64,000 nt of DNA from contig NC_013517.1 of assembly GCF_000024405.1 (NCBI RefSeq), forward strand, positions 248,001-312,000. Direction: 5' to 3'. A program made the translations under genes and the position numbers. Positions 35,423 to 44,255 of this stretch are shown here, one piece after another. Each line of letters begins with the position of its first letter. Position 1 is the first letter of the stretch. The notes under the pieces are model-generated. The model was given only the letters and a program-made list of their open reading frames with translations. It ran no database searches and was not told the origin of the DNA. This stretch comes from Sebaldella termitidis ATCC 33386. GTDB taxonomy: Bacteria > Fusobacteriota > Fusobacteriia > Fusobacteriales > Leptotrichiaceae.

Positions 35423-36316
35423 ATGGGAAAATTAATTAAAGGTGTCAGCAAAAATGCCAGATTTTTTATATGTGATACAAAAGATATGGTTCAGGAAGCA
35501 ATGGATATACATTCATGCAGTCCTACAGGAATATCAATACTGGGAAGAGTTCTTACAGCAGCCGGAATGATGGGATCAGATTTGAAAAGTGAAAATGATT
35601 CAATGACAATAAGAATAAATGGTGACGGTCCGGCAGGGACAATCATAGCTACTGCTAATATGAAAGGTGAAGTAAAGGGATATCTGAGTAATCCTCAGGT
35701 GGAAACTGACGATCATGATTCCGCGCATATACACATAGGAAAAGCAGTAGGAAACGGGACAATGTACGTAATAAAAGATATGGGACTGAGAGATCCGTTT
35801 TCAGGACTTGTCCAGCTCCAGACCGGAGAAATAGGTGATGATCTTGCATATTATTTTTACACTTCGGAACAAATACCTTCTGTGGTAGCATTAGGAGTAA
35901 AAATAAATAAAGATTATAAAGTATCTTGTGCAGGAGGATTTATTATACAGCTTCTTCCCGGGGCAGAAAATGAATTTATAGACAGGCTCGAAGAAAAGCT
36001 AAAAGCTATAAGACCTGTAACAGAGCTTTTTGAGGGCGGCTTTGACATATACAGAATAGCACGGCTTCTTTATGAGGATATGGGAAGCGATGAAGAAGGA
36101 AAGCTGGTAGAGGATTATGAAATACTTGCAGAATCAGAAATTACATATAAGTGTGACTGCTCCAGAGAAAGATATCTGAGAGGACTCATAACACTCGGAA
36201 GAAAAGAAATAGACAGTATTCTAGAGGAAGACGGCGGAAAGATGGAGGTAGAATGCCATTTCTGCATGAAAAAATATGAATTTACAAAAGAAGATTTTGA
36301 GGATATAGAGTTTTAG
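35423..36316 (+). CDS. hslO: redox-regulated chaperone Hsp33
   Basis: Holdase activated by oxidative unfolding. The four zinc-binding, redox-sensing cysteines are present as Cys244-x-Cys246 (KCDCSRER) and Cys278-x2-Cys281 (CHFC). The N-terminal domain carries the conserved GRVLTAAGMMGSDLK and GDGPAGTIIATANMKGEVKG segments. Length of 297 residues is standard. It follows the oxidoreductase by 19 bases and is likely co-transcribed; both may relate to redox stress in an anaerobe, which is inference. Confidence 0.95.
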   Translation: MGKLIKGVSKNARFFICDTKDMVQEAMDIHSCSPTGISILGRVLTAAGMMGSDLKSENDSMTIRINGDGPAGTIIATANMKGEVKGYLSNPQVETDDHDSAHIHIGKAVGNGTMYVIKDMGLRDPFSGLVQLQTGEIGDDLAYYFYTSEQIPSVVALGVKINKDYKVSCAGGFIIQLLPGAENEFIDRLEEKLKAIRPVTELFEGGFDIYRIARLLYEDMGSDEEGKLVEDYEILAESEITYKCDCSRERYLRGLITLGRKEIDSILEEDGGKMEVECHFCMKKYEFTKEDFEDIEF

Positions 36317-36392
36317 CATAATATTCTGTTTTGAGAAAAATCACAGCAGGATAAATATTTTTAAATTAACAGACTTAAAAGCTTTTAAAATA

Positions 36393-36401
36393 TGATATAA
36401 T
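36393..36401 (+). promoter_or_regulatory. extended -10 promoter of STAS gene
   Basis: TGATATAAT, an extended -10 with a perfect TATAAT, 18 bases before the STAS gene's ATG; no good -35 lies at the expected spacing. Confidence 0.45.
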
Positions 36402-36419
36402 AAAATTCAGGAGGTAAAA

Positions 36420-36905
36420 ATGGAAGACAGATTTTTATATAGTGAGGCAGATGATACTATTTTTATAAAAATAGAAGGAAATGCCACTATGAAGAACAGT
36501 AAGACACTTTCAGATCTTTTAGCCAAAATATTCAAAGGCGAGAAAAAGAATCTGGTTTTTGAGATGTCTGCTTGTAACTACCTGGATAGTACATTTTTGG
36601 GACTGATAGCCAAATGTGCCCTTGAAATAAAAAAAACATGGAATTCTACATTATACATAATGAATGCCTCAAATATGGTACTAAGCGGTTTGAAGCAGAC
36701 AGGAATAGATAAGTTCGTAGAAAAAATAGAGGACAGTTCGCTTCAGTTAAAAACATCAGAGCTGGAAAACCAGGATTTTAGTGATAGAAAAGAAAAAACG
36801 CTGCATATTTTGGAAATGCATAAGACTTTAATGGAATTAAATGAAAAAAATAAAGAGACATTTCAAAATGTGGTAAACATGATAGAAAAAGATTTGAATA
36901 AATAA
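36420..36905 (+). CDS. STAS-domain protein (anti-sigma factor antagonist-like)
   Basis: STAS domain at about 5-105 with the hallmark loop MSACNYLDSTFLG, where Ser57 aligns with the phosphorylated serine of SpoIIAA/RsbV-type antagonists. A C-terminal helical extension (about 120-161: LHILEMHKTLMELNEKNKE) probably forms a coiled coil. No anti-sigma kinase or sigma factor gene is nearby, and its partner is unknown. It has its own promoter and probably its own terminator, so it appears monocistronic. Confidence 0.82.
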   Translation: MEDRFLYSEADDTIFIKIEGNATMKNSKTLSDLLAKIFKGEKKNLVFEMSACNYLDSTFLGLIAKCALEIKKTWNSTLYIMNASNMVLSGLKQTGIDKFVEKIEDSSLQLKTSELENQDFSDRKEKTLHILEMHKTLMELNEKNKETFQNVVNMIEKDLNK

Positions 36906-36991
36906 AAAAATCAAAGCTTGGACAAAATCATGAACCGGTATCATATCTTATGATTTGAGATATAATACTGATATATTAATAAAAGGAATTT

Positions 36992-37025
36992 ACTGATAAA
37001 GAATAGGACTCTTTTTCAGTTTTTC
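36992..37025 (+). terminator. probable terminator of STAS gene
   Basis: ACTGA/TCAGT and AAAGA/TCTTT arms form a hairpin with one bulged base, followed by TTTTCTTG. The rest of the roughly 300-base gap before ddl holds no recognisable gene. Confidence 0.5.
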
Positions 37026-37203
37026 TTGTTTTGGAATATAGTGAAAAAGATAATTTGCCGGATTTGGACAGTATAATAACAGATTACAGACTGAAAAAGA
37101 CAGGCTGTGAAATAATAAATATATTGGTTTGATGGTTTTGTATAACAAAGAATACAAAAATATTATCTGATTATAAAATTTATATAAAGGAGATTAGTCG
37201 GAA

Positions 37204-38121
37204 ATGTCAAAACTTAAAATAGGTGTTGTAAGAGGAGGAATCTCTTCCGAGAGAGAAGTATCGCTTAAATCCGGTGAAGGAATAATAAGAGAACTGAATA
37301 AAGATAAATATGATGTAAAAGATATAGTATTAAATGATAAAAATGATATTTTTACTTCTTTGGACGGAGTGGATTTTGTATTTTTGGGATTACACGGAAA
37401 ATTTGGAGAAGACGGTAAAATTCAGGCAATATTGGAAACAATGGATATACCTTATACAGGCTGCGGTGTTCTGGCTAGTTCTTTGTGTATGGATAAGGAT
37501 ATTACAAAACATATAATGAGAAGCTATGGAGTAAGAACTGCCAAATGGATTTCTGTGAGGGAGGGTGAGGAATGTGACTATTCCGAGGCAGCTGCCTATC
37601 TCGGGGAAGATATAATAGCCAAGCCGAATTCAGGCGGTTCCAGTGTAGGAGTTCATTTTATAAAAAACGAACAGGAATTTTATGAGGCGTTAAAAGATAT
37701 ATTTACTATAGATAAAGAAGTAATGATAGAAGAAGTTTTGAGAGGTGTAGAGATATCAGTTCCTATTATTGACGGAAAAGTTTACCCTACGCTGTGTATC
37801 GAACCAAAAGCAGGTACTTTCTTTGATTATGCATCAAAATATGAAGTTGGCGGAGCTGACGAGTATGTGGTAGAATTTGAAAAAGAGCTTCAGGATGAGA
37901 TAAATGAGCTCACAAAAACAGCTTACCATGCTGTAAAATGTGAAGGTTATGCAAGAATAGATTTTATGCTTAAAGATAACAAGCCTTATCTTATGGAAAT
38001 AAATACACTTCCGGGCATGACAATGACAAGTCTTGTTCCAAAAAGTCTGAAGCATCTCGGAGTTAGTTATTCAGAACTCCTGGATAAGCTTATTGAAGTA
38101 TCTTTAAAGATAAAAAGATAA
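37204..38121 (+). CDS. ddl: D-alanine--D-alanine ligase
   Basis: ATP-grasp enzyme making the D-Ala-D-Ala end of peptidoglycan stems. N-terminal GVVRGGISSEREVSLKSG and HGKFGEDGKIQ are PROSITE-type signatures; the central IIAKPNSGGSSVGV loop grasps ATP; GYARIDFMLKDNKPYLMEINTLPGMT carries the metal ligands. The 305-residue length fits the short DdlB type. Ribosome site AAGGAG is 11 bases from the ATG. luxS follows after 23 bases. Confidence 0.96.
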   Translation: MSKLKIGVVRGGISSEREVSLKSGEGIIRELNKDKYDVKDIVLNDKNDIFTSLDGVDFVFLGLHGKFGEDGKIQAILETMDIPYTGCGVLASSLCMDKDITKHIMRSYGVRTAKWISVREGEECDYSEAAAYLGEDIIAKPNSGGSSVGVHFIKNEQEFYEALKDIFTIDKEVMIEEVLRGVEISVPIIDGKVYPTLCIEPKAGTFFDYASKYEVGGADEYVVEFEKELQDEINELTKTAYHAVKCEGYARIDFMLKDNKPYLMEINTLPGMTMTSLVPKSLKHLGVSYSELLDKLIEVSLKIKR

Positions 38122-38144
38122 ATATTGTTTAGAGAGGTGATAAT

Positions 38145-38627
38145 ATGGAATTAAATAAAATACCGAGTTTTACAGTAGATCATATTAAACTGGAGCCGGG
38201 AATTTACATTTCAAGAATAGATGAAGTAGGCGGTGACTATGTTACTACTTTTGATATAAGACTGAAAAAACCAAATGCAGAGCCTGTTATTAATATAGCA
38301 GAGCTGCATACAATAGAGCATTTAGGAGCTACTTTTCTGAGAAATGACGAGGAATGGAAAGATAAAGTGGTTTATTTCGGACCTATGGGCTGCAGAACAG
38401 GGTGCTATCTGCTGTTAAAAGGAAGACTTGAACCAAAGGATATACTTGATCTGATAAAAAGACTGTGGAAATTTATCAGCACATTTGAGGGAGAGATTCC
38501 GGGAGCTGCTGCAAAAGACTGCGGGAATTATCTCGATCAGAATCTTCCAATGGCAAGATATGAAGCGAAAAAATATCTGGAAAAAATGGAAAAATTCACG
38601 GAAAGCAATTTAGCATATCCTGAATAA
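38145..38627 (+). CDS. luxS: S-ribosylhomocysteine lyase LuxS
   Basis: Recycles S-ribosylhomocysteine to homocysteine and DPD, the precursor of autoinducer AI-2. Metal ligands His55 and His59 lie in ELHTIEHLGA and Cys126 in AAKDCGNYL; the catalytic Cys83 is in GPMGCRTG. All 160 residues match the family. Pfs/MtnN, the usual preceding enzyme, is not in the window. Co-directional with ddl; AI-2 signalling in this organism is possible but LuxS may act only in methyl recycling. Confidence 0.97.
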   Translation: MELNKIPSFTVDHIKLEPGIYISRIDEVGGDYVTTFDIRLKKPNAEPVINIAELHTIEHLGATFLRNDEEWKDKVVYFGPMGCRTGCYLLLKGRLEPKDILDLIKRLWKFISTFEGEIPGAAAKDCGNYLDQNLPMARYEAKKYLEKMEKFTESNLAYPE

Positions 38628-38720
38628 AAACATAATATAAAGATAGTGAAAGTGAAGAAGACAGAGATTTGAAAATTATGTCTTCGGAAGTTTCACTTTC
38701 CTTAAAATAGGAGAAAAAAT

Positions 38721-39476
38721 ATGAAATTAGCAGACACACATGCACATATATATGATGAGAAGTTTAGGGATGATTTCGATGAAATAATGGACAGAATTAA
38801 CAATGAGCTGGATTTCGTGGTGAGTATCGGTTATGACATGGAATCATCAGAAAAAAGTATAGCTTTATCGGAAAAGTATGAAAAAATATACAGTGTAATA
38901 GGATTTCATCCCACTGAAATAAAAAAATACAGTGAAGAAGCGGAAAAAAAGCTTGAAGAGCTGGCGAAAAATTCTAAGGTGACAGCAATAGGAGAAATAG
39001 GACTTGATTATTACTGGATGGAAGATCCGAAAGAAAAGCAGATGGAAATATTCAGACTGCAGATGGAGCTCGCAAGAAGGGTGAAGCTTCCTGTAGTTAT
39101 ACATACGAGAGATGCAATTGAAGATACTGTAAAAATACTCGAAGAATATAAAGATCTCGGAGGGATAATGCATTGTTATCCGGGTTCTTATGAAACTGCC
39201 AAGAAACTAATGGACAGATATTATTTTGGAATAGGGGGAGTAGTTACTTTCAAGAATAATAAGGTAACAAAAGAAACTGTAAAAAAACTTCCTCTGGAAA
39301 GAATAGTGATAGAAACAGACTGTCCGTATCTGACTCCTGAACCGTTCAGAGGAAAAAGAAATGAACCGGTATATGTAAAATATGTGGCTGAAAAAATTGC
39401 AGAAATAAAAGAAATATCTTTGGAACAGGTTATAGAAGTCACTACAAACAATGCAAAAAAGATTTATTCAATATGA
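38721..39476 (+). CDS. tatD: TatD-family metal-dependent deoxyribonuclease
   Basis: TIM-barrel hydrolase of 251 residues with metal ligands in the usual places: His7 and His9 (DTHAHIYD), Glu92 (GEIGLDYY), His128 (VIHTRDA), His151 (MHCYPG) and Asp200 (IETDCPYLTPEPFRGKRNEP). TatD proteins are 3'-5' DNA exonucleases and may also deacylate D-aminoacyl products. It stands alone between luxS and a gene with its own promoter. A stem with a bulge lies between luxS and tatD but lacks a T-run. Confidence 0.94.
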   Translation: MKLADTHAHIYDEKFRDDFDEIMDRINNELDFVVSIGYDMESSEKSIALSEKYEKIYSVIGFHPTEIKKYSEEAEKKLEELAKNSKVTAIGEIGLDYYWMEDPKEKQMEIFRLQMELARRVKLPVVIHTRDAIEDTVKILEEYKDLGGIMHCYPGSYETAKKLMDRYYFGIGGVVTFKNNKVTKETVKKLPLERIVIETDCPYLTPEPFRGKRNEPVYVKYVAEKIAEIKEISLEQVIEVTTNNAKKIYSI

Positions 39477-39491
39477 TTTTCTGAGAAAAAT

Positions 39492-39520
39492 TTGACAAAA
39501 AAACCTTAAAATGTTAACAT
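39492..39520 (+). promoter_or_regulatory. promoter of small membrane protein gene
   Basis: Perfect TTGACA, 17-nt spacer, TAACAT (four of six), about 36 bases before the ATG. Confidence 0.75.
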
Positions 39521-39556
39521 GTAACGGTGTTAATTATTAAAAAAAAGGAGAGATTT

Positions 39557-39883
39557 ATGGAAAAAAACACGAAACTAATGTACATTTTAGCGATTTTCAT
39601 TGGCTTAATTTCATCTTTGATTTTCTTTATAAATGCAAAATCAGATGAAGAGAAAGAGGCTGCAAAATTAAGTTTAAATTTTGAAATATCTTTTACAATA
39701 GTAGCATTTATTGCTAGTTTTGTTATAGGATTTATTTTAGGAATGGTTGGTTTAGGTTTAGTTGCGCCATTAGTATCATTAGCAATTTGGCTATATCATG
39801 CATTTATTGATTTCAAAGCAATGAAAGCAGTTGAAGAAGGAAAAACACCAGGATTTCCTATCAATTTTAATTTAGTTAAATAA
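39557..39883 (+). CDS. small Tic20/DUF4870-like membrane protein
   Basis: 108 residues with three hydrophobic segments (about 7-24, 46-66 and 66-85) and a polar tail (MKAVEEGKTPGFPINFNLVK). The layout, with a central AAKLSLNFEISFTIVAF resembling the H-x-x-x-A-L-N-F strand-helix of DUF4870, points to that family; function is unknown. The frame opens ten codons earlier, but the ATG after AAGGAGAG is the start. Bounded by its own promoter and terminator, so monocistronic. Confidence 0.7.
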   Translation: MEKNTKLMYILAIFIGLISSLIFFINAKSDEEKEAAKLSLNFEISFTIVAFIASFVIGFILGMVGLGLVAPLVSLAIWLYHAFIDFKAMKAVEEGKTPGFPINFNLVK

Positions 39884-39927
39884 CAAAAATTGTATATTTT
39901 TGAAAAATATATTAACAATTAAAATCT

Positions 39928-39960
39928 GGATTAAAATTTTTTATTTTAATCCATTTTTTT
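39928..39960 (+). terminator. intrinsic terminator of DUF4870-like gene
   Basis: GGATTAAAAT and ATTTTAATCC pair as a perfect 10-bp stem, followed by ATTTTTTT. Confidence 0.88.
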
Positions 39961-39977
39961 ATGAAATAAAATTAGTA

Positions 39978-40006
39978 TTGAAAAAAGTTATGACAAGAGG
40001 TAAAAT
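39978..40006 (+). promoter_or_regulatory. promoter of acpS
   Basis: TTGAAA, 17-nt spacer, TAAAAT, about 48 bases before the acpS ATG. Confidence 0.72.
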
Positions 40007-40054
40007 AGTATGAAGAATGGAATTCTAAATTTTTTTGGCATATAAGGAGAAGTC

Positions 40055-40450
40055 ATGGAAATAATAGGAATAGGAACAGACATAATAGAAATAGAGAGAA
40101 TAAAAGATGCTATAAATAATGTAAAAACATTCAAAGGAAGAGTTTTTACCAAAAATGAAATAGAGCATGTGGAAAAGCGTAAAAATCCATATCCCAGCTA
40201 TGCAGGCAGATTCGCAGCAAAGGAAGCTGTATCTAAGGCTGTAGGAACAGGTTTCAGAGGATTCAATCTGGTAGATATAGAAATATATAATGACGAGCTT
40301 GGCAAGCCTTATCTGAAATTTTATAATGATCTGGAGAAAATAATGGAAGGAGTGAAGTTTCAGATCAGCATATCACATAGTAAGGAGTATGCTGTTTCCA
40401 CAGTTATTTTGTATAAAGAAGATGAAAATAAACAGAGGGATATCATATAA
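40055..40450 (+). CDS. acpS: holo-[acyl-carrier-protein] synthase
   Basis: Transfers 4'-phosphopantetheine from CoA to acyl carrier protein. Magnesium ligands Asp9 (GIGTDIIEIERI) and Glu57 (RFAAKEAVSKA) are present, as is the C-terminal ISISHSKEYA. Length of 131 residues is normal for the trimeric AcpS type. Single gene with its own promoter and terminator. Confidence 0.95.
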   Translation: MEIIGIGTDIIEIERIKDAINNVKTFKGRVFTKNEIEHVEKRKNPYPSYAGRFAAKEAVSKAVGTGFRGFNLVDIEIYNDELGKPYLKFYNDLEKIMEGVKFQISISHSKEYAVSTVILYKEDENKQRDII

Positions 40451-40664
40451 AAAATTTATTTTTGAAAAATAAATAAAATTGAAAAATTACTTTGTGAATC
40501 AAATAAAAAAATAGATATCTGGTGTGTCTAAAGTGTTTTCTCATTAACAGATAAGTCAGAAACGAAAAATTTATTTAATAAACCTTTATTGATTTTTATT
40601 TTATATAAAAAAATATATCTTTTTTGCTTTAGAAAAGGATTTTTTAAAATATTGCCAACATCAG
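40451..40664. other. gene-free gap after acpS
   Basis: AT-rich stretch between the acpS stop and the next terminator with no frame of note and no clear repeat. Together with the suf upstream region it makes about 480 bases without a gene. Confidence 0.55.
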
Positions 40665-40707
40665 AAAAAATCATGGAAAACTAAAATATAAGTTCATGAT
40701 TTTTTTT
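40665..40707. terminator. terminator upstream of suf operon
   Basis: AAAAAATCATG pairs perfectly with CATGATTTTTT (11 bp) around a 19-nt loop; the A and T arms make it usable in both directions. It probably ends acpS transcription. Confidence 0.7.
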
Positions 40708-40824
40708 GTTTATATAAGAATAGTATGTTTTGATATAAAATATATATAAATAAAAACTTATAAAAAAATAAATTGTAATTATTACATTTTTATATTCTAA
40801 ATACTCAATATATGCTCGGTATCG

Positions 40825-40850
40825 AATATTTTGAATCAAAATATTTTGAA
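40825..40850. promoter_or_regulatory. operator-like repeats upstream of suf promoter
   Basis: AATATTTTGAA occurs twice, 15 bases apart, and the second copy overlaps a perfect 14-bp palindrome TCAAAATATTTTGA. The block ends 20 bases before the suf -35. A regulator of Fe-S supply (Rrf2/IscR/SufR type or Fur) would be expected here, but none is encoded in the window and the motif is not one I can assign. Confidence 0.45.
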
Positions 40851-40869
40851 ACCAAAATAATTTTGATGA

Positions 40870-40898
40870 TTGACTACTTTGGTATTATATAGTAGAAT
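40870..40898 (+). promoter_or_regulatory. promoter of sufCBDSU
   Basis: TTGACT, 17-nt spacer, TAGAAT (both five of six), 32 bases before the sufC ATG. Confidence 0.8.
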
Positions 40899-40929
40899 AG
40901 TTGTATATATATTATTTATGGAGGTCGTA

Positions 40930-41676
40930 ATGAGTTTATTGGAGCTTAAGGAACTAAAAGCTAAAGTTGAAGATAAAGAAATTTTAAAGGGATTGAACCT
41001 TAATATAAATAAAGGGGAAGTACATGTTATTATGGGGCCGAACGGAGCCGGAAAATCAACTCTGGCAAGTGTTTTGGTCGGGCATCCTAAATATGAAATT
41101 TCAGGCGGGGATATAATATTTGACGGTGAGGAAATAAATGATCTTGCTGTGGATGAAAGAGCACAAAAAGGTATGTTTTTATCTTTCCAGTATCCTGAGG
41201 AAATACCGGGACTTACTGTGGAAGATTTTTTGAGAGCTGCAAAAGAAGCAGTATCAGGAGAAAAACAATATTTTATGCAGTTTCATCAGGAATTAGTAGA
41301 AAAAATGGAAAGACTTCATATAGACCCTACATATGCAGACAGACATCTGAATGTAGGCTTTTCAGGGGGAGAAAAAAAGAAAAATGAAATACTTCAGATG
41401 GCAGTTCTGGAACCGAAGCTGGCAATTCTGGATGAAACAGATTCTGGACTTGACAGAGATGCTACAAAGATAGTTTTCGAGGGTGTACAAAAATTGAAAA
41501 ATGATAATAATGCACTTCTTATAATAACTCATTATAATAAAGTCCTTGATTATCTGAAACCAGATTTTGTCCATATACTGATGGACGGAAGAATAGTAAA
41601 AAGCGGCGGGATAGAGCTGGTGGAATATATTGAGAAAAACGGGTATCAAAAAATGAAGGAAGAACTAGGACTTTAA
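40930..41676 (+). CDS. sufC: Fe-S cluster assembly ATPase SufC
   Basis: ABC-type ATPase that works with SufB and SufD in cluster assembly. Walker A GPNGAGKST (near residue 38), the SufC-specific Q-loop FLSFQYPEEIPGLTVEDFLR, signature FSGGEKKKNEILQM and Walker B LAILDETDSGLD, all as in SufC. 248 residues, normal length. A longer frame starts 20 codons upstream inside the promoter; the ATG after GGAGG is the true start. First gene of sufCBDSU. Confidence 0.97.
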   Translation: MSLLELKELKAKVEDKEILKGLNLNINKGEVHVIMGPNGAGKSTLASVLVGHPKYEISGGDIIFDGEEINDLAVDERAQKGMFLSFQYPEEIPGLTVEDFLRAAKEAVSGEKQYFMQFHQELVEKMERLHIDPTYADRHLNVGFSGGEKKKNEILQMAVLEPKLAILDETDSGLDRDATKIVFEGVQKLKNDNNALLIITHYNKVLDYLKPDFVHILMDGRIVKSGGIELVEYIEKNGYQKMKEELGL

Positions 41677-41692
41677 AAAAGAGGTGAATAAC

Positions 41693-43105
41693 TTGGAAGA
41701 CAGAAAGAAAACTTATATTGCCGATATTGAAAGAGGCGTTTATGATATAAAAGATGAAATGAAGCATGAATTTACCACTAAAAAAGGTTTGACAGAGGAA
41801 ATAATAAGAACAATTTCCAAAGAAAAAAACGAACCTGAATGGATGCTTGAGCATAGATTAAAGTCGCTTGAGGTGTATAATTCCAAACCTATGCCTAAAT
41901 GGGGTGCTGATCTGTCCGATTTAGACGTAGATGATATTATTCATTATCTGCGTCCTGACAGTAAAATAATGAGTGATTCATGGGATGATGTACCTGATTA
42001 TATAAAGAATACTTTTGACAGGCTGGGAATACCTGAGGCTGAAAAGCTGTCACTTGCAGGAGTGGGAGCACAGTATGATTCTGAAGTGGTGTATCACAGT
42101 ATTCATGAAGAGCTGGTAAAACAGGGAGTTATCTATACTGATATAGAGACAGCACTTAGAGAGCATGAAGATATAGTAAAAGAATATTTTATGAAACTGA
42201 TAACTATGAATGATCATAAATTTGCTGCGCTGCACGGGGCTGTTTGGTCAGGGGGATCATTTGTATATGTTCCGAAAGGAGTAAAGGTAGATAAACCTTT
42301 GCAGTCATATTTCAGACTAAATGCCGCTGAAGCGGGACAATTTGAGCATACGCTGATAATAGTGGAGGAAGGCGCGGATTTACACTTTATAGAAGGATGT
42401 TCAGCGCCAAAATACCAGAAAAATGCACTTCACGCAGGAGCAGTGGAATTATTTATAAAAAAAGGCGGAAGACTAAGATACTCGACTATAGAAAACTGGT
42501 CAAGAAATATGTACAATCTGAATACCAAAAGAGCAACAGTAGATGCAGACGGAGTAATAGAATGGGTATCAGGATCATTCGGGTCAAGAGTATCAATGCT
42601 TTATCCTATGAGTATTCTTAAGGGAGAGCGTGCAAGATGTGAATTTACAGGAATTACTTTTGCTTCTACAGGGCAGTATCTGGATACAGGATCAAAGGTA
42701 ATACACGCAGCACCATACACAACTTCCAATGTACACTCAAAGTCAATTTCCAAAAACGGAGGTACGGCTCTGTACAGAGGACTTCTGAGAGTGGCGCCTA
42801 ATGCACACGGATGTAAGTCTACAGTAGAGTGTGAGTCATTGATGCTTGATAATGAATCAAGATCAGATACTATACCTATTATAGAAATACATAATGACAA
42901 TATAGATATCGGGCATGAGGCCAAGATAGGAAGAATAAGCGAGGAAGCTATATTTTATTTAATGTCGAGAGGTATCAGCAAGGATGAGGCAAAAGCCATG
43001 ATAGTAAGAGGGTTCGTGGAGCCGATTTCCAAGGAACTGCCGCTTGAATATGCAGTAGAGTTAAATAAATTAATAGAGCTGGAGCTGGAAGGTACTATAG
43101 GATAG
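41693..43105 (+). CDS. sufB: Fe-S cluster assembly scaffold SufB
   Basis: 470-residue beta-helix scaffold on which SufBC2D builds clusters. Conserved stretches include GAVWSGGSFVYVPKGVKVDKPLQ, the core GKTAV-like beta helix, and the C-terminal LMSRGISKDEAKAMIVRGFVEPI. Cys and Glu residues of the FEHTLIIVEEGADLHFIEGCSAP segment are the expected donors. Start is a TTG six bases after GAGGTG; a GTG three codons earlier overlaps that ribosome site. Seventeen bases separate it from sufC. Confidence 0.96.
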   Translation: MEDRKKTYIADIERGVYDIKDEMKHEFTTKKGLTEEIIRTISKEKNEPEWMLEHRLKSLEVYNSKPMPKWGADLSDLDVDDIIHYLRPDSKIMSDSWDDVPDYIKNTFDRLGIPEAEKLSLAGVGAQYDSEVVYHSIHEELVKQGVIYTDIETALREHEDIVKEYFMKLITMNDHKFAALHGAVWSGGSFVYVPKGVKVDKPLQSYFRLNAAEAGQFEHTLIIVEEGADLHFIEGCSAPKYQKNALHAGAVELFIKKGGRLRYSTIENWSRNMYNLNTKRATVDADGVIEWVSGSFGSRVSMLYPMSILKGERARCEFTGITFASTGQYLDTGSKVIHAAPYTTSNVHSKSISKNGGTALYRGLLRVAPNAHGCKSTVECESLMLDNESRSDTIPIIEIHNDNIDIGHEAKIGRISEEAIFYLMSRGISKDEAKAMIVRGFVEPISKELPLEYAVELNKLIELELEGTIG

Positions 43106-43117
43106 GAGGGCACTTAG

Positions 43118-44245
43118 ATGTTTAACGAAGATAATATAAAAGAACTTGATAATTATCAGTTCAGGATAGATAATTTTAGAAAATATTCAGCTTTGTCAGC
43201 GCCGAAATGGAAAAGAATCGCTCATAATGTGGAGGTTCCGGAAGATTATAAAAAATTCGGCGGGGTTTCTGTAAGAAATACAGAACAGGACGGATTAACA
43301 GTAAAAGACATAAACGAAGCGTTTCAGGATATAGAAAAATATAATAATGACAATGAATACGGACTAAATGAGTTTTTTAACTCACAGATGTTCTCATTTT
43401 ATAACAGCGGAAAATTTATTCATATAAATGAAAGAAAAAAGCTGGAAGATACAGTATGTATAAATTATAATTTTAATAAGGAAAATAATCTGCTTATTGA
43501 TTATAACGTAATTGTAGCAGAGGACTTTTCAGAAGGAACAGTTATTATAAATTATAATTCGGAAGATGATACAGAAGCATATCATAACGGAATGATCAAA
43601 ATAATAGCAAAACCGAATTCAAAGCTTAAGATTATTAAAATACAGAATCTGAATCTGAACAGCTATAACTTTGAGGGAAGTAAAGCCGAAATTTTCGGAA
43701 ATGCCGATGCAGCAATTTACAGTATGGAAATGGGAGCAAAGGTAAATGCAGTAAGCAATAAAAGTTATCTTGAGGAAAACGGTGCCAAAATAGAAATATG
43801 GCCGGGATATCTTGCTGATAAAGACAGAAAAGTAGATCTTGAATATTCTGTAATATTCCGAGGCAGAGATACTTCAGGGATAATAGAGGGAAGAGGAGCT
43901 GTAAAGGATACTGCGAGAAAGGTCTTCAGAGGAAATCTTTATTTCAAAAAGGGAGCAGCCCACTCGGTAGGAAGAGAAGGAGAATTTGCAATTCTTCTTG
44001 ACAAGGGAGTAAGATCTGATTCTATTCCCGGATTATTCTGTGATGAGGATGATGTAATAGGCGAGCATTCTGCCAGTATAGGAAAAGTAGATGAAGCTAA
44101 GCTGTTCTATCTGATGAGCAGAGGTCTTTCGGAAAATAATGCCAAGAAGCTTATAATAGAGTCTTCTTTCAAACCTATACTAAACAGCATAGACGATACG
44201 GATATGAAAAATAAACTGCTGGAAGAACTGGAAAAAAGAATATAA
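43118..44245 (+). CDS. sufD: Fe-S cluster assembly protein SufD
   Basis: SufB paralogue of 375 residues that pairs with SufB and SufC. The N-terminal half is divergent; the C-terminal part (RKVFRGNLYFKKGAAHSVGREGE; DEDDVIGEHSASIGKVDEAKLFYLMSRGLSENNAKKLIIES) is the UPF0051/SufBD core. The last motif has the His of the SufD family (GEHSAS) thought to help bind iron. Follows sufB by 12 bases. Confidence 0.94.
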   Translation: MFNEDNIKELDNYQFRIDNFRKYSALSAPKWKRIAHNVEVPEDYKKFGGVSVRNTEQDGLTVKDINEAFQDIEKYNNDNEYGLNEFFNSQMFSFYNSGKFIHINERKKLEDTVCINYNFNKENNLLIDYNVIVAEDFSEGTVIINYNSEDDTEAYHNGMIKIIAKPNSKLKIIKIQNLNLNSYNFEGSKAEIFGNADAAIYSMEMGAKVNAVSNKSYLEENGAKIEIWPGYLADKDRKVDLEYSVIFRGRDTSGIIEGRGAVKDTARKVFRGNLYFKKGAAHSVGREGEFAILLDKGVRSDSIPGLFCDEDDVIGEHSASIGKVDEAKLFYLMSRGLSENNAKKLIIESSFKPILNSIDDTDMKNKLLEELEKRI

Positions 44246-44255
44246 GGAGCTCAAT

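Noticed and set aside
38649-38702. Hairpin between luxS and tatD
   Set aside because: The stem has a six-base bulge and no T-run follows, so I do not call it a terminator.
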